From assembly GCA_027559495.1 (NCBI GenBank), contig JAMXSV010000023.1:1-64000 (forward strand): a DNA stretch of 64,000 nt, given 5' to 3'. The stretch is from Aurifilum marmelostoma (Eukaryota > Ascomycota > Sordariomycetes > Diaporthales > Cryphonectriaceae). Positions 23,517 through 34,200 of the stretch are shown piece by piece. The translations under genes were made by a program, and so were the position numbers. Every line of letters begins with the position of its first letter. Within the stretch, counting starts at the first letter, position 1. Under the pieces are notes generated by a model. It did not search any database, had not been told where the DNA came from, and saw only the letters and a list, made by a program, of their open reading frames with translations.

Positions 23517-25306
23517 TTAGGGACCCGGGCTCGAAAAGTCTTTCTTGACGCTCACCAAACCCCTCTCATAGTCGGAGAATCTCAGATTCACAGTACCACC
23601 CAGCCCAGAGGCAGAGCCATTCGAGGTCGTCCGCCCTTGGGGTGGTGCGTCCACGCCATCACCTTGTCCCAAGGCACAGATGCCCTCCTTGTTTCTTGTC
23701 ACGCTATCGTCATGGCTGACAACGTTGGGTTGCACCCGAGAAGTAGGCAGTGGATCAGTGGTGGTGGGTCTGGCGATGGTGCTGAACACCTGGAGAAAGT
23801 CAAGATTCGATTCCAGGTTGGTTCTAAAGAGCCACGGGTTGCGGTAGGGGAGCCTAGGCTGGGCGCTGCTCTGTTGGTTCGTGTCGCTGATGGTGCGCGC
23901 TGCTTCGAGGTCGAGACTGTTGAGGCGGATCTTCAATACCCGGGTGTCGTCATACGCAGAGTTATGGGGGTGGACATCATGATGAGAACTACCAATGGTC
24001 AGCAAGAAGACCAAACTCAAGATAAACGACACGACGGGCTATTCTTACCTCGAACGAGAGAGTGTTGGTGTGGCAGAGGACGCAATGCTCCTGGCCCGGG
24101 GCCACAGGCTTTTGACGCTCGTCGGTGACCGAGGTGAGGCAGGACCGCTCTCACCAAGACCTGCAAAGATCTTGCCCAGGCCCATCGCACGCAGGTACCT
24201 ACCGTACATCTCATGTGCCTCCTGTGTGCGGCCGAAATAAACGAAGAAGACGACGACTTCGAGGGCAGAGATGTAGTTGAGATACATGCTCACAAAGGGA
24301 ACGAGCGTCGAGGGCTAATATGAGACTGTTGTTAGTGGGGACGAGATCATCTCATATTCACACCGCACCCGGCAAGACTTGATTACCATGTAGTCGATCT
24401 GGTCCCAACCCGGGGCGTGGAGCTGTGCAAGATCATAGGGCTGTGACCAGGGCATGCCCAGCTTGATATTGTTGAACAAGAAGACCAGCTGCATGGGGCA
24501 GTACGGGGCAATGATTGTGAGGGCCATCAGGTAGAGCCTGCGTCTCGTCCTGTTGCTTCGCGCGCGGGATCCAAAGTCACCAGACCGGTACAGTGCTCTC
24601 CGGGCGAAGCCATCTATCTTTCTATACCGCCACCAAGTGAGGCCTGCGGTTTCAGAAATGATCAGTTGTCTTGCACCTCAAGATAAGTGCATCAAGACAC
24701 TGGAACCTCACCTGCAAAGTACGCAGCGGCCACTGCGAAGATGGGAATCGGCAGCACAAACAAGGTCAGGAACACCCAGGTGCTCGTGAAGACTGCCTGG
24801 CACCCCGCGATGCCCGAGATGCTGTACCGCTTGGCGATGTTGAAGTAGTAGAGGGCCACCTGCAGGACGGGGACGGGGAAGATGATCAGGGCCTGCATGA
24901 GGTTCTTCTTCTCCTTCTCCCTGCGCGTCAGCCCACTCGCCCGCATGAGCGAGACCTGGTTCGAGATGTTCTGCATGACGGCACAGATGGCGGCTGCGTT
25001 CAGGGTCTCGAGCGGGAGGAACGAGGCGAGCTGGACGTCGCACCACCCGTAGCCCTTGGGCCAGCTGGCGATGTCGTCGTCGTGCCAGATCATGGCGTTG
25101 ACGGCGTAGTAGAAGTTGAGGACACCAATGGCGACCACCATGACCATGCCCGCGAGCTCACCGTTCTCGCGGAAGAGCCTGAAGGGCACCCAGCAGGCTA
25201 TGGAGGCCGTCAGGTTGATGATGGTCCTGAGGATGATGTTGGCGAGCATTCCGGGGGTTGGGCCGTAGTCTCCCCCGACATAGGCGATGGCAGCGTCGAG
25301 CTTCAT
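23517..25306 (-). CDS. STE3-type pheromone receptor (seven-TM GPCR)
   Basis: Exons on the minus strand are 25,306-24,712, 24,643-24,387, 24,314-24,049 and 23,988-23,517; all junctions are GT-AG and in phase, giving 529 residues. The first about 300 residues hold seven hydrophobic segments with STE3-family landmarks: a CWVPFRLF-x-ENGELAG block after TM1, a VNAMIW motif, then a W-x-CDV block, and later TM segments rich in Phe/Pro. STE3-type receptors bind the lipid-modified a-factor-like pheromone and signal through a heterotrimeric G protein to the mating MAP kinase cascade. The cytoplasmic tail is long (about 200 residues), Ser/Thr/Pro-rich and fits phosphorylation-dependent down-regulation. 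It is the counterpart of Neurospora pre-1 and yeast STE3. The start is the first ATG before TM1, and the gene appears intact. Confidence 0.85.
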
Positions 25307-26733
25307 GGTGTGGGCTTTTATGGGCTTTGAGGATCGGCACTACGAGGAAGAGATATGAGAACGAGAGATAGGACTAGTCAGATTGGGTCGAAAATAGGAC
25401 AGAGGATGAAAGGAGGACGTCTCTGGCCCGCGTTGAAGCGGACTCGAGGTCCCATTTTTAAATAGAGTGAGGCCATGTTTCTATGGAGGCCGCATGAATA
25501 GAGGTGGCTATTGAGAAGAAGGAAATGGACATGTTTATTGTTGTGGAGAACGGTGTCTGATGTCTATTGTTTCGAAACCCCAAGGAACTCGTTGGTGTGC
25601 TGTTCTATTGACAGGCAAGTTCCTATTCAGAGGTGGGTCATGGATCGCCTCCGGACGGATGGCTGCACTTCTGAGCCGGGCTTTTCGGTTCTCCTACTTG
25701 CAAAACGATTTACTGACAAGCTGCGTGATGGTGCGAGATACCAAAATTGGACCGAGAAAGGATCTGAACCTCAGAAAACGGACACTGGGAAAAGGCGGAG
25801 ACCCCTCAGTCTTGTCCTTCCATCCCTCTTGTGAAGGAGTGAGTCTCTTGGTCGGCAGACTCTGTTGACGAGATGCAGCCTATGATGGAACGATACTTCC
25901 AGCGCGATGTCCTGAAGAGAGACATGTCATGCGTATATTGCTCATCGGGCTGATCAATACCCTATGAGACTGCTTCATGCTTGCTTGGAATGGGTTGAGG
26001 AGGGCGTCTTCTTTCGGCTGTGGCCGACGAGCTGCGATGCCTAGTGCTGCTGGACGGCGCATGACACGATGGGTTTGGAATCTTGGCGAACATGGATGGA
26101 TCATTGAAGACAGCTGAGAATACCTCATCATGGTAAATCTGGGTGAAGAAGCTGTGGTAGGAGATGGTGGTGAGAGAGGAACCTCAGAAGTTGCAGGTAA
26201 TTACGCGCTTGTGCTCAAGCTGCGCCAGCCACGCCTCTGCGCCAGCTGTACTGCCAGAACGGTAAACCCCAAAGCTGGGAATGTTCATGTCGGTGTGACC
26301 TGCAGACAATTCACAACTACAAATCGAATCACATCTGTGAAAAGTTTCCAAGTGTGGTGGAAATATCGTGAAAACAGTCATTTCAAAGATTCCCGAAAAT
26401 TCGCTGCGATTTTCATGCGGACATTTGCGACGCAATTAATCAAACGGGGAGGCGTACACTTGAATACAACTGGTACTGTAGCCACGCTACCACATTAACG
26501 GGGCGAGTCCAGCGCAGGGAGGAGGAGGGCTATGCATCTACAAGGTACAAGAGCTTCCCTTGAGAGGGACCGCGCCAGGAAGCCGACGCGACTCTTGCGA
26601 AAGAGCTGCAATTCAAATCTCCCAACACCAATTCGCCCGCGAACCCAAAAGACCCCAGACAACAACACTCTACCCTTATTTTCCAAGCCCTCGTGCCGAT
26701 TGCGCGCGCCCCCCAAGCTCAAAACCCATCAAC
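25307..26733. other. Intergenic between divergent genes
   Basis: This must contain the promoters of the pheromone receptor (left) and RIM1 (right). I see no convincing regulatory motif. Open frames here are short and without family resemblance. Confidence 0.55.
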
Positions 26734-27332
26734 ATGTCGTCCTTCCTCGCCCGCCGCGCAGTCGCCGCGCCCCGCATCGCCCGTGCCTTCAGCACCACGC
26801 CTGCGCGCCCTGTTGCCAAGATCACCATCGTGGGCAACCTCGCGGGGCCGCCCGAGCTGCAGGCGACGTCGACCGGCCGCGAGATCCTCAAGTACGCGGT
26901 CGCGTCCAACCAGGGCCGTGGCGAGAACAGCAAGACGTCCTGGTTCCGCGTCACGGCCTTTGAGGAGGAGGGGCCGCGTCGTGATTACTTCCAGAGCCTG
27001 CCCAAGGGGTTCGTCTGCCCCAATTACCCCCCCAGGAAAAAAAAAAAGATGGCGCGTCGCAAGAGAGTATAGGACTGACAAACATGTGCTGTGCAGAACT
27101 CTGGTCTACCTCGAGGGAGATGCTAGCCTGAACTCCTACGAGGACTCCGAGGGCAAGACCCGGAGCTCCTTCAGCATCATCCAGCGTGAGTTCGCCCCCG
27201 TGTCACGACTTGTACCTTCTCCCCTCCTGCCCTGTCCCTAAGCTCAGCGCCTGACTTTCTCTTCCATGTACTGTAGGCAACCTGGAGGTCCTCCGCAGGC
27301 CTGCGTCGGCCGGCCCTGAGGGCTCGAGCTAA
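26734..27332 (+). CDS. RIM1: Mitochondrial single-strand DNA-binding protein
   Basis: Exons are 26,734-27,008, 27,097-27,185 and 27,277-27,332, giving 139 residues. The N-terminus is a mitochondrial targeting sequence (Arg/Ser/Ala-rich, MSSFLARRAVAAPRIARAFS). It is followed by an SSB-type OB fold: KITIVGNLAGPPEL, then a W-F-RV strand, the LPKG-TLVYLEGDASL turn formed across the first splice junction, and SFSIIQRNLEVL. The protein coats single-stranded mitochondrial DNA for replication and repair. The first intron has a weak donor (GTTCGT), but the phase and restored family sequence support it. The length is typical for fungal RIM1. The in-frame upstream ATG at 26,560 is rejected because the targeting sequence begins at 26,734. 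The gene is convergent with GSH2. Confidence 0.9.
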
Positions 27333-27837
27333 GAAGGTCGTCCTGCGCAACCGACCCCCCCGCCTTGCACTGCAATCCAGCTAGTGCAGGCCATGACACG
27401 CCATGGAAGAGATAAAAGGATTGATGATGATGATGGAGGAAATGCAAATGGACTTTGTGTCGGATCAATCTTTTTCTTCTTTTTTTCTCTCCCGTTTCTT
27501 CTCTGGCCGCTGTCGTCTCCACTCTGCAGATAACTCGTCTCATTTGTCATAATATGTCTTGTCTTATTATTGATACCTTTCGCGCCCATGGACGGTGGAC
27601 GAATCCGGGAAGCAGGGGGGAGTCCAGGCATTACAACGTTTATACAGATCTATATTTTTTTTCTCCCATGTGACCTTCACCTTCTGTCTGTCTTGCCGCA
27701 GCCGTGAATCAAGGTTGCGAGCTCCTGGCCTCAGTGCCCTGTAAGTTGCGCACATCTCGAGCAAGGCACATTGACTACTTCATGGGTCTGGTTTCTCAGT
27801 ATTATATGACCTGCTGTTTGCCATCCCGCAGAATTTT
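27333..27837. other. Intergenic between convergent RIM1 and GSH2
   Basis: About 500 bp of presumed 3' UTRs of both genes, with a T-rich tract near 27,470-27,490 and 27,654-27,662. No gene is seen. Confidence 0.6.
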
Positions 27838-29580
27838 TTAAACCAGGCTGCAGGAATCCATGCAGCCGAAGCCAGCAGCGACACCTCCCTCCTCGCTCTG
27901 ATCGCCCTTGGTCCGCAGCAGGTACCCTGCCTCCTCGTTGTGCAAGACCTCTCCGGTCTTCTGATCCCACACACAGCTGCCGTAGATGCCCAGCTCGCAG
28001 ATGACACCGCCCTGCTCCAGCTGCCCGTTGCGCAGGATGATGTTCGTGACCGGCGGCGGCGTGATCAGCTCCATCAGGATATAAGACTTCCAGTGTCCCT
28101 CGGGCAGCTCCTTCAGGAAAGGCGGGATCGCTGCCTTGTAGCAGTTATTGCCGCCGCCTTCCCGCTGGGGCTTGAGCACGTATCGCCTGCACTCTTCCGC
28201 GTCGAGCGCGAGCTTCCGCGCCGCCTGCCCGGCCGTGCTGTCGTCCATGGGAAAAATGTTGGTGAAGGTTGCCCACAGGTCTCTCCACGCCTGCGAGCCC
28301 TCAGGCACGAATCTGCTCAGCTCGGAGGACGACGAGGCGTCGATCCTGGGCGTGGCGAGGACCTGCTGGACCTTCTTGGCGCCGGCAAGCTGCGTGAGCA
28401 CGGTAGGGCACTTGATGGCTGCGGACCGCTCGAGGTGATACCTGGCGTCCCAGGCCTTGGCGTCTGGGTAATCGCCGGGGCCATAGCCAGAGCGCATGTA
28501 GATGACGGCGACCTCGAATTCCTTGTTGGGGTTGCTGGGCAGGCGGTAGAGGAGCTGGCGCTCTGGGGTCTCGGCGATGCGCGTGCGCTGGAGGATCTCG
28601 CTGAAGGGCAGGCGGAAGACGGGGATGCGCGAGGAGGCGGACTTGTTGAGGGCGTACTCGAGGTGTCGCTGGTCAAAGACATTACGCTCGCCGTCTTGCA
28701 CGAGGAAGATGATGCAGGTCTCGAGGCCGAGGTCTGAGGCTGAATACGCATCGAAGGCCGCCTTCATGCCGGCTGCCAAGCCTTCGATGCTGTCGTTGGG
28801 GGGTAGTTCCTGCTGGGTGTGTGCCCCCGGCTGCTTCAGGTAGGGGTACTCGGTGTCGGCAAGGAACCTATCGTCAGCTGTCAGCATCCCATCTAGCCAG
28901 TGTAGTGGTTTTCGGCTCCGGGGGACCTCACTTGTGTAGGAGACAGGTCTGAGTGGACAAACCGCCGAAAGAAGAGGCAATGGTATTAAACTCGACCTGC
29001 TTGATCTTTGGCCCTGCCGAGAGGTCCGACGTGTCCTGGTGAACCATATAGTCTGATCGGAATAGTCCTAGAGAGAGATTCTGCACGTAGAGTCAGGATT
29101 GGATGTCCAACCTGGGGTATTGGGACTGCACTCGCCTGCACATAACCTTCCTCCTTGACTCTGCAGTGAACCTTCCACAAGTTTGCGATGAACTCGTCTC
29201 CGTCCGCAACTCTTATCTCCCCGGTAAGCTACAAAATCAGACAGGATATCTCGAATTTTCGGGTCTACTCACTCCTTCACTATGAGGCTCAGGAAATCTT
29301 CATCCTGGCTCACCTTAGCATACAATTCATTGTACGCTTTCTGGACAGCCTTGGCCTGGTCAAAGCAGACCCGCGGAAACGGACTTGGGAACAAGGTGAC
29401 AGGGACACTTGTCGCGAGTACCCCTTGAGGATCAGAGCCGGCAGAGACCAGAGCAGGTGGTGGGCGGACTGTCAGTCCGTTGGCAACCGTCCAATCCTTA
29501 ATGACCTCGACGAGCCTGCCCCTCTCAGCATCGTCCACAGCCGGAGGGTAGGTATCGGGGGTGAGATTATGGTTGACCAT
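27838..29580 (-). CDS. GSH2: Glutathione synthetase
   Basis: Exons on the minus strand are 29,580-29,273, 29,211-29,136, 29,080-28,932 and 28,867-27,838, giving 520 residues, the usual size for eukaryotic glutathione synthetase. The enzyme joins gamma-glutamylcysteine and glycine using ATP in the cytosol. Landmarks in order: FRSDYMVH and VEFNTIASSFGG (substrate-binding region), RSGYGPGDYP, an ERS-x2-IKCPT block, YVLKPQREGGGNN (ATP-grasp nucleotide binding) and the C-terminal glycine-rich lid EGGVAAGFGCMDSCSLV. The second intron uses a GC donor (CAG/GCGAGT), while the others are GT-AG. The first intron's acceptor is the AG at 29,212-29,213; earlier AGs would bring in a stop. It is divergently transcribed from the SNF2 gene. 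Confidence 0.92.
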
Positions 29581-31274
29581 CTCTGCCTAAGAATGATTCT
29601 CTGCATATACAGCCCAAGTTAGCCTCTTTTCTTGTAGTATTCACCAAGATATTCATCATGTGTGCTGCCTGCACTGACCGAAGCCCTTTGCTAAGAGCCG
29701 TTTTCAACCACGCTTCGAGGCAGGGAGCGTTTTTTCCCCCTCAGAGAATGAATATTGTGTACTGTTCCTGAAGGGAGCAGAACTGGAGGTAAAAGAGTAG
29801 TTGCTTGAACGTTTAAGGACGACCGGATATCTGGTTCATTTCCCCAGTTGGGACAGTTTAGAGCAACAGGGCGTCCTTTGGAAAGGTACAGTGGGTTCAG
29901 GCATTATTAATCCTTGGACGGCCGGCTTCCCGAGTCCGGAGCTCACGATGTAGCTGAGGCAGGACTAGAGCGGACCGTTTAGGAACCGAGTGCCTTCCTT
30001 GGAGAGAAGTCCAACGAACCCTGTGGGCGTCTGGCCATGTTATATCTAGTCTACTGCGAAAAACACGGTATTAATCATAATCTAACCAATCCAAGCTATT
30101 CAATCTTGTCATCATCTTCCAAAATAAACCAAAAGTCTATGCGGGCACGTCTTGCACATTTGCTGCGCGTCTTCGTTGGGTATCTCAGTAGCTAACCCTG
30201 GGCAACCCTTATCAGCCCTGAGCTGGTGGGGGCCCCTGGGGCCCTCAGGCCATAGAGGGTTTATCAGCGCCCATCCCTGCCCCTAGAACCCCTCACCCCT
30301 CCGCCCCGAGAGAGGCCGTGCACCCCATGCCATGCCACTGGCCCCCAATTCGCAGCGGCTGTACCCGCCCTCAGCCGCCCAACACAACGCCAGCTGAAGG
30401 GTGGCAGGCTGTGCTTGGAGCCTAAACCGTTGGTCAGCGCCTCGTCACGCTTCGTTTGCCCACTGTTACGATTGACCGTGTTTGCAAAGTTTAGATTGTT
30501 GCAGCAACCTTTGTCAATATTTCCTTCCCCCACCCCCAACCACTTGTGCATAACGCGTCGTCGTCCCCTCTTCCTCTTCCTCTTCCACTCCCTCTTGCCA
30601 TCTCTTCTGACATTCATCCAAGCATCTTGGTCTGCAGGCATTATTGTTCGTTCTTGTTTGGATCAAGCCTTCCATTGTCCACTAACACATCTCCAGCGCC
30701 AGCGTGCACCTCACCAACCAACCCTCTGTGTGTTTACAGGCTCGGCAGACTTTCCTCCCCTTGCGAAATCTGCATTGCCTCTCATCCCATTCTATCATTT
30801 TTTTGGCTCAGAATTTGCAGGCTTCTTGAATATTGTCTGTGACTCATGGAGTACACACCCATCATCATCGAGTAAGGTTCTTCTTCAAGACGATAAAAAG
30901 CCTGGGGCTGACAGCGTGCACAGTTTCTCTTGCCCTTCTTCAGCCTGTAACATCCCGCATTAGGCTGCCTCTTCTTGAGCCCCTCTTCCCAGGCAAGTAC
31001 ATACTCGCCCAGAGCACCACCACCCTGACCTATTAGCCATAATCTGCCTCCAGTGTGGACAGCACCATGGATCTGATCGCCCACCTCCTTCCCTCTTTCT
31101 TGACCTGTCGCCCACCCACCCAGCAGGTCCCATCCAGTGCATCACTAGTGTGCCTGCACGTTCTGACCATGCACAGCTGCAACAACACAGCCCATACTGT
31201 TTCAAAAGTCATGGTAGATCAGTAGCTAACTTCAGATTCAGGCCCTTCACAGTTCATGCTTTGACTTGGCCAAG
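29581..31274. other. Intergenic between divergent GSH2 and SNF2-type genes
   Basis: 1.7 kb that should contain both promoters. It shows a pyrimidine-rich stretch at about 30,520-30,610 on the side nearer the SNF2 gene. Open frames such as 30,415-30,963 are low complexity, and I see no recognisable gene. Confidence 0.55.
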
Positions 31275-34200
31275 ATGGCGGGGCCTTCAGACGATGATGA
31301 TCCATTCACTTGGGATGTGGAACGCGTTGTGAAGGAGCTCTGCACTGCTGAATACACATGGACACCCACGCCTCGTTCCCGGCTGCCAAACCCCCAATAT
31401 CTGGCAGCCAAACTTCGGGCAGGCGAGTATGATGGCGAAGTGCTGTTGGACTCAATGGATGATGCAGCTGAGCTCTGGGCCGACCTGGACATAAGTGCAA
31501 CAAAGCACAAGATGGCTCTTCGTACTGCTATCCAGCAGTTTCGCACAAGGAGCCATCTGTACGCTGCGTACAAGAGATCGTTATGCAATGATGTCGGCAA
31601 CAACTCAGCTGTCAAGGATGACCCTAGATCTTTGTCTTCCAGCACCAGAGATGTTCTGACACCCCCTGGGGCCACACCAGATGCAACAACTGGTGGCAGG
31701 CATTCCCCCTCAGCCTTCCTCAGCTGCTTCTCAGAACGGTACAGGCAAGATACATGTCAGCGACAACAGCACTTCAGCCGAGCCCTCGAAAAAGAAGCGG
31801 CGCTTGAATCCGACGCAGCTCATCGCTATGGACCAGCCTCCTCGAGACGAGCGCTTCGGTGCGGTGCCCATCTCCACGGAGGCTGATGTCATTATGGCGT
31901 CTATGGCGGTTGCGCAGCCCTTAGTGCTGCCCAACGAGTTGCCGACCCAGAACGTCGACATTTCACGCAAGCCCGATCACTTCCAATCAAGTCTGTTAAG
32001 CCAGCCAGGAGCCTACTGGGGCAACGGAAAGTTCTCATCTGTGGATGTGATCGATTTTGATACTACCATCGATGATGATGTCGAGTTTGGATGGGGCCGA
32101 CCAATGTCCTTTGGCCGAGGCAGGAAGATATACGTCAATGGGCTGATGAAGCGATACCTTTGTGCTCCTGACAGGTTTATGGCCAATGGGGATGACGATG
32201 GGTCTGCTCTACCTGTCTTCGGAGATTCTGATGACGAAAACAACCCTGAGTGGCAAGAAATCGATCGCGAGATTGAGGAGGAGCAAGAAGAGGTCCGTCG
32301 CGAGCAGGAACGAGGATTGGCTCAGAAGTCCCAACTTCAGCCTACCCAAGTCGATACCCTCATTTCCCGGATGGTTCAAGAGTATACCTCTCACTGGAAG
32401 GAGAACAGACTGCCAGTACGGCAGCGCCAGGCCTTTTCGCTGTGGGAAAAGGCTCGTCGGAACGGCAATCGCAACAGTCAGCTTGTCAAAGTGACCAGGT
32501 CCCTGCAAGACGCGGATGCACGTCTGACCAAGTGTATCGAGAACCTCAGGACCAACACGTACTCGAGTGAGCACGATCTCCGCCGCATGGGGCCTTCTCT
32601 CGAGCCTACCATCCATGACATCCAAGATCACCAATGGCGCATCAGCGTACTGCAGATGCGGGAGCCTCCCGAGAAGATCAAGTCTGCGCCGGCGCCCAAA
32701 CGTGTGTTTCCAAGGGAGCAGGAGTCCATATCTGAGGACGGCGGCATCGACATCTGGGGCGACGATGAGCTGGAAGATTTCATTGTCGACGATTCTGACC
32801 CCGATATTGACCGCGGAGACTTGGCAGCCGCTTCCGATGACATTGTGGGCGATGCAATGGATGTTGATGATCCGTCAGGCTCGGACACGACTATTGCTGA
32901 TCCAGTGCAAGCCGCGGTATCTTCGAGTGACGACGACATTCCGATGCATGATCTGACAGAAGTTGGCGAGTCCGAGGCTCTTTCTGACCCGTACAGCCCT
33001 CGAAGGCCAAAAGCAGTCTTGTGGCTCCGAGAAGCCGCCACGCATGAGCTGCCATCTCCGGTGGCCCCAATAAAAGCTATCGTCGAGAAGGGCACGGAAT
33101 ACTGGGAGTCAAAGTCTCACCACAAACATCTAATCATCACTCTCATATCGTTCTGGTCACAGCAGCGAAAGGCGAGCTTCTTTCACGCTATCCTCTGTTC
33201 AGACACTTCCGAGCAGATTTGGGATGATCTTATGAGTCAGCCCACAGAGACCCCTCACAATACACCCACGACTGATAGCCCGGGAAGGTCTCGTCGCGAG
33301 ATCTGGGCCCGTTTGGGACGACTCTTTGACAAATACACCGGGACAATCACTCCTCCCACATCCGATCAATCCAGGCACGCTGATAAGACAGCCCTGGATG
33401 AGCTCACTATCGAGAGGATCAAGCAGAACAAGGACCTCTTCAATGTCTTCTACTGCTTTCTCACGAGGATCGCCCACTATTACGGATTTGCACGAGTCCG
33501 CAGCAGAGCTGTTGTGTCTCCACCGGACCCGAGTCCTGTCAAGAGCAGTCAAGACTCGGACATGACTCCTAGCCGAAGAGCCAAGCTCATACAAGAGCTG
33601 AAGCAGGCCAAATCGGCTCGCATTCGCCGTGAAGAGGAGAGCAGTTCTCAGAATATCGTGGCCCGCAAGCTCAAGTTCAGACAAGAGTTGGAAGATTCAG
33701 CGCTGGTTCCTAAGGAGAAGAGCCGTCTCATCATCAACGAGTCTAAAGAGGATGGCAAGGGACTCATATTCATCCACCGGTACATCTCGTCCAGGATCCA
33801 AGATCACCAGATCGATGGCGTCCGCTTCATGTGGGACGAGATCACCAAGAAGACTAAGCAGGGGTGCCTACTCGCGCACACCATGGGTCTGGGCAAGACA
33901 ATGCAAGTCATCACCCTGCTGACTGCCATAGCCGAAGTCGGGAAGTCCGAAGACGAGTCCATCTCGTCACAGATACCAGAGCACCTGAAGGACGCCAAGT
34001 TCCTTATCCTCTGTCCAGCTTTTCTCCTGAACAACTGGGTTGACGAACTGGCATCCTGGTCTCCGCCCGGTGTCCTTGGAGAGATCTACTACTTCCAGGC
34101 CTCCGATCCCCCTCCACTCAGAGCCAAGACGATCAGAGCCTGGGCTAAAACCGGCGGTGTCCTTTTGATGAGCTATAGCCTGTTGCGCAGCCTCGAGGAG

